Source: Agrobacterium albertimagni AOL15 | GTDB lineage: Bacteria > Pseudomonadota > Alphaproteobacteria > Rhizobiales > Rhizobiaceae | DNA: 64,000 nucleotides | Assembly (NCBI RefSeq): GCF_000300855.1 | Contig: NZ_ALJF01000003.1 | Span: forward strand, 62,001-126,000 | Reading direction: 5' to 3' | The notes under the pieces: model-generated | The model's input: only the letters and a program-made list of their open reading frames with translations | Databases searched by the model: none | What the model was told of the DNA's origin: nothing | Program-made: the position numbers and the translations under genes | In this document: positions 48,227 through 57,701 of the stretch, in pieces | Position numbering within the stretch: position 1 is the first letter of the stretch | Layout of the letters: the number at the start of each line of letters is the position of its first letter

Positions 48227-49432
48227 ATGACCGAAGCCTTTATCTGCGACTACATCCGCACGCCCATCGGCCGTTTCGGCGGCTCGCTCTCCTCCGTCCG
48301 CGCCGACGATCTCGGCGCCGTGCCGCTGAAGGCGCTGATGGAGCGCCACACCGGCATCGACTGGGAAGCCGTCGAGGACGTGATCTACGGCTGCGCCAAC
48401 CAGGCCGGCGAAGACAACCGCAACGTCGCCCGCATGTCAGCTCTGCTCGCCGGCCTGCCCGTCGCCGTTACCGGCACCACGATCAACCGCCTCTGCGGCT
48501 CCGGCATGGATGCCGTGATCACCGCTGCCCGCGCCATTAAGGCGGGCGAAGCCGAGCTGATGATCGCAGGCGGCGTCGAAAGCATGAGCCGCGCGCCCTT
48601 CGTCATGCCCAAGGCGGAAACCGCCTTTTCCCGCAATGCCGAGATCTACGACACCACCATCGGCTGGCGCTTCGTCAATCCGCTGATGAAGAAGCAATAC
48701 GGCGTCGACTCCATGCCGGAGACCGGCGACAACGTCGCGATCGATTTCAAGGTCTCCCGCGAGGACCAGGATGCCTTCGCAGTGCGCAGCCAGGCCAAGG
48801 CGGCAGAAGCGCAAGCCAATGGCCGGCTGGCGAAGGAAATTACGCCCGTCACCGTCCCCCAGCGCAAGGGCGATTCCGTGATCGTGGACCGTGACGAGCA
48901 TCCTCGCGGGACCTCGGTCGAGGCACTCGCCAAGCTGAAGCCGGTCAACAAGATGGAAGGCGCCAGCGTCACCGCCGGCAATGCGTCGGGCGTCAATGAC
49001 GGGGCAGCCGCCCTGATCATCGCCTCCGAAGCCGCCGTGAAGAAATATGGCCTCAACCCGATCGCCCGCATCCTGGGTGGTGCGACGGCAGGCGTTCCGC
49101 CGCGCATCATGGGCTTCGGCCCGGCCCCTGCGTCGAAGAAGCTACTCGCTCGCTTAGGCCTGACGCAGGAGCAGATCGACGTGATCGAGCTGAACGAAGC
49201 CTTTGCGAGCCAGGGCATCGCCACACTCCGCGATCTCGGCATCGTCGACGATGACCCACGCGTCAACCGCAACGGCGGCGCAATTGCGCTTGGCCATCCG
49301 CTTGGCATGTCCGGTGCCCGCATTGCAGGAACGGCAGCCTTGGAACTCAAGGAAACAGGCGGGCGCTATGCGCTCTCCACGATGTGTATCGGCGTCGGCC
49401 AAGGCATCGCAATAGCGCTCGAACGGGTCTGA
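48227..49432 (+). CDS. pcaF: 3-oxoadipyl-CoA thiolase
   Basis: A 401-residue thiolase that splits beta-ketoadipyl-CoA into succinyl-CoA and acetyl-CoA. The acyl-enzyme Cys is in INRLCGSGMDAVITAAR, followed by AGGVESMSRAPFVMPKAET. The late motifs IELNEAFASQG, GAIALGHPLGMSGAR and TMCIGVGQGIA supply the catalytic His and Cys. The ATG at 48227 has AAGGAG eight bases ahead; the GTG at 48218 overlaps this site and is rejected. A hairpin terminator follows. Confidence 0.96.
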   Translation: MTEAFICDYIRTPIGRFGGSLSSVRADDLGAVPLKALMERHTGIDWEAVEDVIYGCANQAGEDNRNVARMSALLAGLPVAVTGTTINRLCGSGMDAVITAARAIKAGEAELMIAGGVESMSRAPFVMPKAETAFSRNAEIYDTTIGWRFVNPLMKKQYGVDSMPETGDNVAIDFKVSREDQDAFAVRSQAKAAEAQANGRLAKEITPVTVPQRKGDSVIVDRDEHPRGTSVEALAKLKPVNKMEGASVTAGNASGVNDGAAALIIASEAAVKKYGLNPIARILGGATAGVPPRIMGFGPAPASKKLLARLGLTQEQIDVIELNEAFASQGIATLRDLGIVDDDPRVNRNGGAIALGHPLGMSGARIAGTAALELKETGGRYALSTMCIGVGQGIAIALERV

Positions 49433-49442
49433 CAGACGATTG

Positions 49443-49467
49443 AAGGCGCCCCATACGGGCGCCTTTT
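49443..49467 (+). terminator. Rho-independent terminator after pcaF
   Basis: AAGGCGCCC and GGGCGCCTT pair over nine bases around a five-base loop, followed by TT. It lies ten bases after pcaF and also just after the convergent DUF922 gene, so it may act in both directions. Confidence 0.85.
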
Positions 49468-49471
49468 CAAT

Positions 49472-50074
49472 TCAGGGGTTGAGAAAGGCGAGGATCAGCT
49501 GATGCACAGCACCGCCCGGAGACATCTCGACCCGGTCATAGTCGCTGTGGCGCGCCACATGCGCATCCGAAATCGGCTTCAGCTGCGCCTGCAGTGCTGC
49601 ACGCACTTTCTTGCATCCCGGATCATTCTCGTCGCGAAGGCCGATCGAAACATCCTGGATGTTCTGGGTCAGGTCCTTCATAAACTGCCCATGCAGTTTT
49701 TCGTGCTCGACAATGCCGTCGTAGAACGCTTGCCACTTCGCCGCGACATCGGGCGATAGCTTCTGCGCAGGCTTCGGCAGCGTATAGGTGATGATCAGTC
49801 GCGGCTTCGCAGACGCGAGCACACAAGCCTGGCCCTGCGGCTGATAGTCCCGCTGCCAGGTGAGCTTGAAGGTCGTATGGGCGATCACCCGACCAAGGCT
49901 GAGTTTCGGACCACGCTCACCGATGGACTGGTAGAGCGCCATCGGCGTCGAACCGTTGACGTTATAGTGATCGACCTTTTCCGTCGCCTGCCACTCTTGG
50001 GCGACGGCCGGCATCGCTGCACTGATGAAGACGAAAAGGCCGACGAACGCATGAAGTCTTGCTGTCACGGTCAA
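49472..50074 (-). CDS. Secreted DUF922-family protein with HExxH motif
   Basis: A 200-residue exported protein. A signal peptide of about 25 residues (LHAFVGLFVFISAAMPAVAQ) is followed by EWQATEKVDHYNVNGSTPMA. The DUF922 hallmark is the zinc-protease motif in IVEHEKLHGQFMKDL (HEKLH), and later two Cys (ACVLAS and PGCKKV). It is annotated in many genomes as a putative zinc-dependent protease, but no activity is known to me. The start is TTG at 50074, six bases after AGGGAG; a GTG two codons later is possible. It stands alone. Confidence 0.78.
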   Translation of the reverse strand: MTVTARLHAFVGLFVFISAAMPAVAQEWQATEKVDHYNVNGSTPMALYQSIGERGPKLSLGRVIAHTTFKLTWQRDYQPQGQACVLASAKPRLIITYTLPKPAQKLSPDVAAKWQAFYDGIVEHEKLHGQFMKDLTQNIQDVSIGLRDENDPGCKKVRAALQAQLKPISDAHVARHSDYDRVEMSPGGAVHQLILAFLNP

Positions 50075-50243
50075 AAAAGCTCCCTGGATCGGCCATCCTG
50101 ATATCTGCGGCGCCAGGGAACTGCAACGATCATCTGACCAGAAGCGCGCCGCATCGCCACAAATTGATAGTCCGCAATTTCCGTAATTTTAACGGAATCT
50201 CATATAGGTTTTTCAACTTGAGGCGCGGGGAGAAGCTGAAGGC

Positions 50244-52256
50244 GTGGATAACAAGGGGACGACACTGGGTATCCAGACACGTGCAGGACGCTGGCTCGAC
50301 CTGCTCAAGGTTCCGAACGGCAATCCCGCGCTGACCGCGGCTCAATTCGAAGCCTTTTCGAAGCAGGTCCCGCTTCTTTACTTCATTCTCGCGACCAACA
50401 TGGTCTCGCTGGCCTGGACCCACCAGGGTGCGGCTCCCGATTATCTCGTTGTCTACCTGCCTGCTGTTCTGACCACGCTCTTTGCACTGCGCTCGCTGAT
50501 CTGGCTGCGCGGGCGCAAACGTGAGCGCACGCCGGAACAGGCCTATCGTCAGCTGAAGGCCACCAACATCCTGTCCTTTCCGATCGCGGTGTTCTGCACC
50601 GCCTGGTCGGTCTCGCTTTTGCCCTATGGCGACCCATACCAGAAGGCCCATGTCGCCTTCTTCATGGCGATCACCGTCATCGGCTGCATCTTCTGCCTGA
50701 TGCATTTGCGGTCAGCAGCCCTGATCGTCACAGTCACGGTCAACCTGCCTTTTCTCGTGGTCATGCTCCTGTCGGGAGAACCGACCTTCATTGCGACCGG
50801 CGTGAATGTCATTCTGGTGACGATGGCGATGATCATGATCCTCGTCTCGCATTACCGCGACTTCCGCCAGCTGCACGAGTCCCGCAACGTTCTGATGTTG
50901 CAGCAGCAAGCCCTGCAGGAGCAGAACAAGGCGATGCAGGCGCTCTCCGACGAGAACCTGCGCCTTGCCAATCTCGACAGCCTGACGCTGCTCGCCAACC
51001 GACGCAGCTTCTTCCACATGCTCGAAACGGCCTTCAACCGCGCCAGCAGCAGCAATGGCCGGCTGGCCGTGGGTGTGATCGATCTCGATGGCTTCAAGCC
51101 TGTCAACGATCTCTACGGTCACTCAGCCGGTGACAAGGTCCTGATCGAGATCAGCAACCGCCTGTCGACGATCACGGACAAGCGGCTATCGGTCTACCGT
51201 CTCGGCGGCGACGAATTCGGTCTTCTGCTACAAGGCGACGTGGCCGAGGGCGACGCCATGGCGCTGGGCGAAAAGGTTTGCGAACTGATCGCCGAACGCA
51301 TCAATATCGGGAGCGGCATGGTGCAGGTGACCGGCTCGGTCGGCTTCGCCCTCTATCCTGACGTGGGCGAGACGGGCCAGGAGATCTACGAACTCGCCGA
51401 CTACGCCCTTTACACAGCCAAACGTCGTCATCGGGCCGGCACGGTCATCTTCAACGCGGTCCAGGCGAACGAGCTAAACCGACAGAAGATCGTCGAGGAA
51501 GCGCTGGTCGCAGCGGATCTCGATAAGGAACTGTCGCTCGTCTACCAGCCGATCACCTGCGTCGACCGGCGCATCTGCATCGGTTTCGAAGCCCTTGCCC
51601 GCTGGCAAAGCCCGCGGATCGGTCAGGTCTCTCCGGCGGAATTCATCCCCGTGGCAGAGCACAACGGCCGCATCACGCTGATGACCCGCATGCTGCTGAA
51701 GCGGGCGCTGAAAACAGCCGCGCTCTGGCCCGACAATGTCTACCTCTCCTTCAATCTTTCTCCCCACGATCTGACATCGCCGGAGAACACGTTGAAGATC
51801 GTGTCGATCGTGCTCAAGAGCAATTTCGACCCCCGCCGCATCAACTTCGAGATCACCGAAACCGCGGTCATGCATGATTTCGAGCAGGCCAGCGCCTCGA
51901 TCCAGATGCTGCGCGAACTCGGCGCCGGCATCTCGCTGGATGACTTCGGCACCGGTTATTCGAGCTTGAACCACGTGCACAAGCTGCCGCTGACCAAGAT
52001 CAAGATCGACGGGAGCTTCGTGCGCAATATCCATAACCGCAAGACGAGCTTCAACATCGTCAAGTCGGTGCTAGCGCTGTGCTACGAGATGGAGTTGGAA
52101 GCGATCGTCGAGGGGGTCGAGACCGAAGAGGAACTGCGCATCCTCGAAAATCTAGGTGTCCGGGCAGTCCAGGGTTATTATTTCGGCAAGCCCATGACGG
52201 CGGAGGAAACGTTGAAGCGGCTCGCCCTGCAGGACGCCCCGGCCCTCGCCTCCTGA
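50244..52256 (+). CDS. Membrane GGDEF-EAL c-di-GMP protein
   Basis: A 670-residue membrane protein. The first 210 residues hold five or six helices in pairs (LLYFILATNMVSLAWT, YLPAVLTTLFALRSLIWL, a YQKAHVAFFMAITVIGCIF stretch), likely a membrane sensor. A coiled coil follows, then GGDEF with LANLDSLTLLANRR and the intact RLGGDEFGLLL near residue 320. The EAL domain has GFEALARWQSPRIG, FEITETAVMHDF, SLDDFGTGYSSLNHV, KIKIDGSFV and EGVETEEEL. Both active sites seem complete, so it could make and break c-di-GMP. The start is GTG at 50244. It ends four bases from the stop of the convergent cutC. Confidence 0.92.
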   Translation: MDNKGTTLGIQTRAGRWLDLLKVPNGNPALTAAQFEAFSKQVPLLYFILATNMVSLAWTHQGAAPDYLVVYLPAVLTTLFALRSLIWLRGRKRERTPEQAYRQLKATNILSFPIAVFCTAWSVSLLPYGDPYQKAHVAFFMAITVIGCIFCLMHLRSAALIVTVTVNLPFLVVMLLSGEPTFIATGVNVILVTMAMIMILVSHYRDFRQLHESRNVLMLQQQALQEQNKAMQALSDENLRLANLDSLTLLANRRSFFHMLETAFNRASSSNGRLAVGVIDLDGFKPVNDLYGHSAGDKVLIEISNRLSTITDKRLSVYRLGGDEFGLLLQGDVAEGDAMALGEKVCELIAERINIGSGMVQVTGSVGFALYPDVGETGQEIYELADYALYTAKRRHRAGTVIFNAVQANELNRQKIVEEALVAADLDKELSLVYQPITCVDRRICIGFEALARWQSPRIGQVSPAEFIPVAEHNGRITLMTRMLLKRALKTAALWPDNVYLSFNLSPHDLTSPENTLKIVSIVLKSNFDPRRINFEITETAVMHDFEQASASIQMLRELGAGISLDDFGTGYSSLNHVHKLPLTKIKIDGSFVRNIHNRKTSFNIVKSVLALCYEMELEAIVEGVETEEELRILENLGVRAVQGYYFGKPMTAEETLKRLALQDAPALAS

Positions 52257-52266
52257 GGCCTCAGGA
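52251..52266. repeat. 16-base perfect palindrome across facing stop codons
   Basis: TCCTGAGGCCTCAGGA includes the stop of the GGDEF-EAL gene (52254-52256) and that of cutC (52261-52263). It is the only possible structured element in the four-base gap. Confidence 0.65.
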
Positions 52267-53013
52267 TGAGCGCATATCCATCGACGCCTTGAGCCGCCGA
52301 ACCGTGTCGGCATCCGTGCGACGAACGGATTGATCCTCAAAACCGAGGTCGACCAGTCGATCCTGCCCGCTGTAAGACTGACTGCAAGAGGCATGCAGTT
52401 CTCGGATTTCAGGGACAGCAAGGAAATGGGCCGCATTCTCCGGCCGCACACCACCACCGGGCATGATCGAGATGCGTCCTGCACCATGGCGGGCGAGACG
52501 TTCGATTACCGCGAGCCCCTGCTCCGCATGCCGCGCGCCACCTGAGGTGAGAACGCGGGAAAAACCGAGTTCGATGGCAAGATCGAGTGCGACGTCCATG
52601 TCGGCGACCACATCGATCGCCCGGTGGAGGGTGAGATCGAGACCGTCGGCCGCTTTGATCAGCCGCCGGATCGCGTCGATATCGAGCGTGGCAGTATCGG
52701 TGATCGCACCGATCACCACACCGGCCAGCCCCGCCTCCCGCGCAGCATGAATATCCGCCTCCATCACGGCGATCTCATCTATCGAATACGTGAAATGCCC
52801 GGCACGCGGACGGATCAAGGCATGCACCGGGATCGGTGCTTTTGCAGCGACCGCCATGAACCCATAAGACGGTGTCAGGCCACCCGAGCCAAGCGCCGAG
52901 CAAAGCTCGATACGGTCGGCCCCACCGACAATGGTAGCCTCAAGACCCGCGATGTCATCGACGCAGATTTCGAGTAGCAGTCCTGACGCTTTGCCTTGGG
53001 AAGTCGCAGCCAC
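52261..53013 (-). CDS. cutC: CutC-family protein
   Basis: A 250-residue TIM-barrel protein of the CutC family, once linked to copper handling but of uncertain activity. It shows LLEICVDDIAGLEATIVGGADRIELCSALGSGGLTPSYG, VHALIRPRAGHFTYS, GVVIGAITDTATLD and LTLHRAIDVVADM, and the late LTSGGARHAEQGL. The GTG at 53013 fits: it follows the MFS stop by seven bases and AAGGG lies ten bases before it. The longer frame to 53145 would cover the MFS C-terminus. It is the last gene of the RidA-to-CutC operon. Confidence 0.9.
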   Translation of the reverse strand: MAATSQGKASGLLLEICVDDIAGLEATIVGGADRIELCSALGSGGLTPSYGFMAVAAKAPIPVHALIRPRAGHFTYSIDEIAVMEADIHAAREAGLAGVVIGAITDTATLDIDAIRRLIKAADGLDLTLHRAIDVVADMDVALDLAIELGFSRVLTSGGARHAEQGLAVIERLARHGAGRISIMPGGGVRPENAAHFLAVPEIRELHASCSQSYSGQDRLVDLGFEDQSVRRTDADTVRRLKASMDMRSS

Positions 53014-53020
53014 CTGTTCT

Positions 53021-54232
53021 TCACCCTTCTGTTTTGAGCTTCGGCGTCCTGTCCAGCACCCACAAGAGACCGACGCCGATGGCTCCTGCGATCGACGCGA
53101 TGATCGCCGTGCCCGCATAGTCGCTGATGCTGGTACCGAGCGCAAACATCAGCGAGGCCAGTCCACCGCTGAGGAAAATGTTGACGGCGATCAGCGAGCT
53201 GCCGAGACCGGCGCGGTCGGCGATCAGGTTCTGCAGATAGGTGATCGGGATCGCGATGATGCCGGCGGCACCAAGGCCTGCAACGACAGTGAGCAGATAG
53301 ACGTCCATCGGCCGGTCGGCGAGACCGAGGAAAACGAGATAGCTGCAATAGATCAGCGCTGCCGTTACCATCGCAAAGAGGATCGAGGTGCGCGCTTCGA
53401 CCCATCCCCAGAAGAGGATGAAGATGATTTCGAGAAAGGCGACGATCCCGACGATGACGCCGACATCAGCAGATGTGCCGCCCGCCTTGCCGGTGACGAT
53501 CAGAGGCAGAACGGTGCCATTGGCATGCAGCATGGCCGAGATCAGCGAAATCGCCAGAAGCCTTGGCAGGACACTTGCCGAACCGATCTGCCGGATGGAG
53601 CGGAAGAAGGAATAGTGCTGCCGTTCCCCCTCCTGCACGGGTTTCGAACGATCGAGCCCGAAGACGAACAGCAGGAGACAGACGAGACAGGCGAGGCTTG
53701 CGAGCAGAAAGGCCGGCAGCATGCTGGGTTGCTCGACGAGCAATGCCCCGACAATGCCGGGCACGAGCACCCAGGAGGCGGAAAGGATGGCCCGGACGGC
53801 AGAATTGACCGCCATCAGCTCTCGCACCGCCATGCCGGAGGAGACCGCGCGTATATTCGCAAAGATCAGCGAGTTGATCGTGCCGAAGACCGGGATCAGC
53901 ACCAACGTAGCAATCGCAAACATCACCGGCGTCGGCACCACATAAACCAGTCCGAAGCCGATGATGCCGAAGATGGCGGCCAGGATCATCGGCGAGCGGA
54001 AATGGCCTAGTCGGTCAGCAATGATGCCGGCGGTCACGCTGGCGCTGACATTCACCACGGCCGCAAGGAAAATCAGCACCGAATAGACGGCATCCGACAG
54101 CCCGAGTTCACGGATGCCGATCAGCGACATGTAGGGCGACGTCGCAGCGCCAGAGAAGCCGAAGAAGAAGATCGCGGTCGCACTGACCCGGATCGGCTTG
54201 TGGCGATAGACCACCGAAAAGGAGGACAACAT
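53021..54232 (-). CDS. MFS transporter, sugar-efflux (SetA/B) type
   Basis: A 403-residue 12-helix transporter of the major facilitator superfamily. The N-terminus RHKPIRVSATAIFFFGFSGAATSPYMSLIG and the loop ADRLGHFRSPMILAAIFG fit the sugar-efflux group. The charged middle loop is short (LDRSKPVQEGERQHYSF). No ribosome site is clear ahead of the ATG at 54232. It lies downstream of the first M81 gene, with a hairpin in between, and upstream of cutC. Export of a sugar or breakdown product is the likely role. Confidence 0.83.
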   Translation of the reverse strand: MLSSFSVVYRHKPIRVSATAIFFFGFSGAATSPYMSLIGIRELGLSDAVYSVLIFLAAVVNVSASVTAGIIADRLGHFRSPMILAAIFGIIGFGLVYVVPTPVMFAIATLVLIPVFGTINSLIFANIRAVSSGMAVRELMAVNSAVRAILSASWVLVPGIVGALLVEQPSMLPAFLLASLACLVCLLLFVFGLDRSKPVQEGERQHYSFFRSIRQIGSASVLPRLLAISLISAMLHANGTVLPLIVTGKAGGTSADVGVIVGIVAFLEIIFILFWGWVEARTSILFAMVTAALIYCSYLVFLGLADRPMDVYLLTVVAGLGAAGIIAIPITYLQNLIADRAGLGSSLIAVNIFLSGGLASLMFALGTSISDYAGTAIIASIAGAIGVGLLWVLDRTPKLKTEG

Positions 54233-54257
54233 GAAGGGTACAATCGGGTTGGGGATC

Positions 54258-54278
54258 GTGCCGCCGGACGGGCGGCAC
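54258..54278 (-). repeat. Hairpin between M81 gene and MFS gene
   Basis: GTGCCGCC (54258-54265) and GGCGGCAC (54271-54278) form a perfect eight-base stem with a five-base loop. No T-run follows on the transcribed strand, so partial termination or mRNA protection is more likely than a full stop. Confidence 0.55.
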
Positions 54279-54291
54279 CGACATCAATGTC

Positions 54292-55731
54292 TCAAGGGAA
54301 TCGCGTCGAGAAGAACACCTTCGCCGTATAGCTGAAATCCTTGACGAAGGGATAGCTGGGCTGGTGGCGGCGATGGCTGGGCAGGTTCTCGATGTCCTGG
54401 TTGATCACACCATCCGTCAGCGCCATCAGGTTTGGATTGGCGATCGGCGCAAGCTCCGGCGAGAGATAGCCGGACTTGACGACGAGCAGCCGCACCTTGT
54501 TCGGATCGAGCCCGAGCCGGGTGAAATCCGCAATGTTGTGATAGGGCCGACGCCTGGCTGCGAGCACCATCGTGATACCGCCGATTCTGACGACCGCCTG
54601 GCTGTCAGCAGCCGAACCGGGATTGTCGAGAAAGACGACATCCGCCTCCACCTCGACGGAGGGGCTTGCCGGATCCAGCGAACCGCCGACCTTCAGCGAA
54701 ACGCGCGCACCGGCGCCTGCTTCAATGCAGCGTTCGACGGCGGGGCGGTCCGTGATGCCGGCGATCAAGACATCGTCGATCGACCGCGTCAGAAGCGCCT
54801 TGAGCACATCCGCCCGATCGCCAACGCCACCCCCGGTCGGGTTGTCGCCGGAATCGGCAAGGATGATCGGCCGTGTCGCGGTGCGTTCGGCGATATCCAG
54901 CATCTCCGAAAGCGGACCCGTCACCGGGCCGAAACGGAAGTCTTCGCGGGCATCCCAATAGGATTGCGCAATGGCAGCCGCAACCTTTTCCGCCGCAGCC
55001 TTGTCGACGGCCGTGACGACGGCGCAGGCCGTGCCGCGTGGCTCATCGGCCCAGACATAGCCGACCATCAGGTTGGCATCCCAGATACCCGGGGCCGTGT
55101 CGTGCTCCGGCAGCTTCAGATATAGGCTCTTGGCCGGCTCGTCCTCGGTCGAGGTCCGCTCGCCCGGCAGAAGAACCGGCACCGGCGCCCAGGCAACGCC
55201 CGGTTTCTCGCCGGTCTTCAGTGCTCGCACCAGCATCGACCAGGCACGCATCATGGTCTCGCGCACATCGATATGCGGCGCCGTGCGGTAACCGGCAAAG
55301 ATATCGAGCTGATCGACAATCTTCTGCGTGACATTGCCATGCAGGTCGTAGCTCGCAGCAACCGGCACATCGGGCCCGACAACGGTTCGCGCCGCCGAAA
55401 TCCAGTCACCCTCGGCATCGTCCATGCCTTCGACATTCATCGCGCCATGCATTGCGAGATAGAGCCCATCGATCGGCAGTGCAGCCTTCAGCCGCTCTAG
55501 GAACTCCGCCTTGAACCCCTCATAGGTAGCGCGCGCCAAGGGCCCACCGGGAACCGCACGCGCATGCAACAACGGAAGGTGTTCGACGCCTTGCGCTTCG
55601 AGGAAGTCGAAATATTCATGCGCCAGCAGACCCGGCCCGCGCAGCACGCGAAAATCTTCGGGCTGCATGAGGACAGGAGACGAGGTCGAGCATTCGGTAT
55701 GGATACCGCCAACGGCGATGCGGAAAGTCAT
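54292..55731 (-). CDS. M81 family (MlrC-like) metallo-hydrolase, copy 1
   Basis: A 479-residue protein of the M81/MlrC family, whose founder cuts linear microcystin. Features are RIAVGGIHTECSTSSPVL, the GLYLAMHGAMNVEGMDDAEGD block, the metal motif PVAASYDLHGNVTQ, the FAGYRTAPHIDVRETM stretch and the C-terminal domain start PIILADSGDNPTGGGVGD. The late LLVVKSGYLSPELAPIANP is also family-typical. It follows the GH20 gene by thirteen bases in the RidA-to-CutC operon. A paralog sits on the other strand at 60423. The real substrate in rhizobia is unknown; small peptides or amides with unusual amino acids are likely. Confidence 0.9.
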   Translation of the reverse strand: MTFRIAVGGIHTECSTSSPVLMQPEDFRVLRGPGLLAHEYFDFLEAQGVEHLPLLHARAVPGGPLARATYEGFKAEFLERLKAALPIDGLYLAMHGAMNVEGMDDAEGDWISAARTVVGPDVPVAASYDLHGNVTQKIVDQLDIFAGYRTAPHIDVRETMMRAWSMLVRALKTGEKPGVAWAPVPVLLPGERTSTEDEPAKSLYLKLPEHDTAPGIWDANLMVGYVWADEPRGTACAVVTAVDKAAAEKVAAAIAQSYWDAREDFRFGPVTGPLSEMLDIAERTATRPIILADSGDNPTGGGVGDRADVLKALLTRSIDDVLIAGITDRPAVERCIEAGAGARVSLKVGGSLDPASPSVEVEADVVFLDNPGSAADSQAVVRIGGITMVLAARRRPYHNIADFTRLGLDPNKVRLLVVKSGYLSPELAPIANPNLMALTDGVINQDIENLPSHRRHQPSYPFVKDFSYTAKVFFSTRFP

Positions 55732-55744
55732 GGTGCTCAGATCC

Positions 55745-57676
55745 TCAGTAGCGGGGGCTCAGGCGGACGATGGCGGCAAAGCGCAGCCAGTCCTTGTTGT
55801 CCTTGCGTGTCCAGGCGGCCTCGGCGATGGCCGGAAGACGCGGGAAAACGAGGTGGTTGAAGTAGTCGCGGGTCAGGAAATGTTCGCACCAGATGCAGGC
55901 CTGCACGCCACGCATGCGGGCTGCAAGCTCCGCTGGAAACTCTGCGACCGCCTCATAGGTGTAGGTATGGTGCGGCGGCACGGTGCCGGCCCAGCTGGCA
56001 CCCGGCTCCTGGAAGGCCTCATCCTGCACCATGTCGAGATAATAGGCCTGGCCCGGGGTCATGACGACGTCGTAGCCTTGGCTTGCGAGCTCCAGTCCGA
56101 CCTCCGGCTTCTGCCAGGCCATAAGTAACGTGCCCTCGGGATCGACGCCACCGCCATGGCTGACTTCGTCCCATCCGGCGAGCTTGCGGCCACGGTCGGC
56201 CAGCATCTTCTGGATCCGCTTCATGAAATAGCTCTGCAGCCCGAAAGTGCCTTCGATACCTTCCTGCTCCATCACCTTTCGGGCAAGCGGAGAGGCCATC
56301 CAGGTATCGGCCGCTACTTCATCGCCGCCGATATGGATGAGCTTGGACGGGAAGAGCTCGACCATCTCGTCGAACACCTTGCCCAGCACCTCGTAGGTAT
56401 ATTCGATCGCCGGGTTCAGCGCATTGTTCGGATAGCCCTGCACCGAGCGATAGCTATCGGGCGCCTCCTGGCCATCGACCAGTTCCGGCAGGGCCACCAG
56501 CATGGCCGTGCTGTGGCCGGGCACATCGATCTCCGGCACCACTTCGACCTGAAGGGCGGCTGCATGCGCGACGATATCCCGGACCTCGTCCTGCGCATAG
56601 AAGCCGCCGACCGGCTCGGCCCCATTACCAAGCTGCGGCAGGAGCGGCTCGTCCGGACCGCGCAACACGCCCAGGGTCGTGAGCTGCGGGAAGGCCTTGA
56701 TCTCCAGGCGCCAGGCTTCGTCATCGGACAGGTGCCAGTGGAAGGTGTTCATCCGGAACCAGGCGAGGATGTCGATGAGCCGCTTGACGTCGGCAACGGG
56801 GAAGAACTGGCGGGAGACGTCGAGATGGCAACCGCGCCAGTCGTAGCGCGGCTTGTCGATGATCGTACCGGAAACCGGGAAGCGGAACGTCTCCGGCTGT
56901 GTGCGGGCGCCATGCAGCATCTGCGAGAGCAGGGTCAGCGCATACTGCAGGCCGGCAACATCGCCATAGGTGAGCTTGATGCCATCAGCGGCAAAGTCCA
57001 GCCGATAGGCGGAGGCGCCAAGCGCCTCCTCGGCCTTGAGGGAGATCGCCCGCCCCTGATGCACGGGTGCGAGCGACAGCGGCGCATGGCCGACCGCAAA
57101 GAGACGGCAGAAGAGGCGCAACACGTTTTCAACGGCGCGCAGCTCGACCAGCGAGGCGCCTTCTGCCGGATAAAGCGCGACCGGGAAGCCTTCGCCAGCC
57201 ACCAGCTCGGCAGTTTCAGGCCAAGGCAGCATGGCAAAGGGCTGGGAAACCTTCCCCTCAGGCAACAAGGCCGGCGGCGGGACGCTGTTGCCTCCGCCGA
57301 GCATCAAATCCGCGACCGCAACGGCCGCATGCTGGCCGGTCGAGAGCGTGATGTAGGCGGATTTCGCCCCATCCGTCCGATGCTTGGCTGGGCGCCAGAG
57401 GCCACCGACCCGGAATGTCCAGGAAGCACCCGGCTGCAGCACGAAGCCTGCCGGCGGCGCGAACTGGTGGAAATTGGCGTTGCGCTTCAGGAAGACGGCA
57501 TTGTCGAGGATCGGCTCTTCCGTGTCCTTGACGCGGGTGAGCGATGTATAGGCGAGCTTGAAATCGGAAAGCGCCACATCGGAGAGATTGACCAGCGTGA
57601 AGACGAAGGCGCCGCAGTCGTCGCCCTCCACCGGATGCCACGCGTTTTCGAGGCGAAACTGAACGGCTGGTGCCAT
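55745..57676 (-). CDS. GH20 beta-N-acetylhexosaminidase
   Basis: A 643-residue family GH20 enzyme that removes terminal GlcNAc/GalNAc. The catalytic Asp-Glu pair is in KLIHIGGDEVAADTWMASP. The barrel starts with KPRYDWRGCHLDVSRQFFPV and includes MNTFHWHLSDDEAWRLEIKAF and EVVPEIDVPGHSTAMLVALP. The substrate Trp appear in LMAWQKPEVG and MRGVQACIWCEHF. There is an N-terminal domain of about 240 residues and no signal peptide, so it works in the cytoplasm. AGGAG precedes the ATG. It suggests that the operon handles amino-sugar oligomers such as chitobiose or cell-wall fragments. Confidence 0.94.
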   Translation of the reverse strand: MAPAVQFRLENAWHPVEGDDCGAFVFTLVNLSDVALSDFKLAYTSLTRVKDTEEPILDNAVFLKRNANFHQFAPPAGFVLQPGASWTFRVGGLWRPAKHRTDGAKSAYITLSTGQHAAVAVADLMLGGGNSVPPPALLPEGKVSQPFAMLPWPETAELVAGEGFPVALYPAEGASLVELRAVENVLRLFCRLFAVGHAPLSLAPVHQGRAISLKAEEALGASAYRLDFAADGIKLTYGDVAGLQYALTLLSQMLHGARTQPETFRFPVSGTIIDKPRYDWRGCHLDVSRQFFPVADVKRLIDILAWFRMNTFHWHLSDDEAWRLEIKAFPQLTTLGVLRGPDEPLLPQLGNGAEPVGGFYAQDEVRDIVAHAAALQVEVVPEIDVPGHSTAMLVALPELVDGQEAPDSYRSVQGYPNNALNPAIEYTYEVLGKVFDEMVELFPSKLIHIGGDEVAADTWMASPLARKVMEQEGIEGTFGLQSYFMKRIQKMLADRGRKLAGWDEVSHGGGVDPEGTLLMAWQKPEVGLELASQGYDVVMTPGQAYYLDMVQDEAFQEPGASWAGTVPPHHTYTYEAVAEFPAELAARMRGVQACIWCEHFLTRDYFNHLVFPRLPAIAEAAWTRKDNKDWLRFAAIVRLSPRY

Positions 57677-57701
57677 GGGGAATGCTCCTGGCTTCTTGAT
57701 G

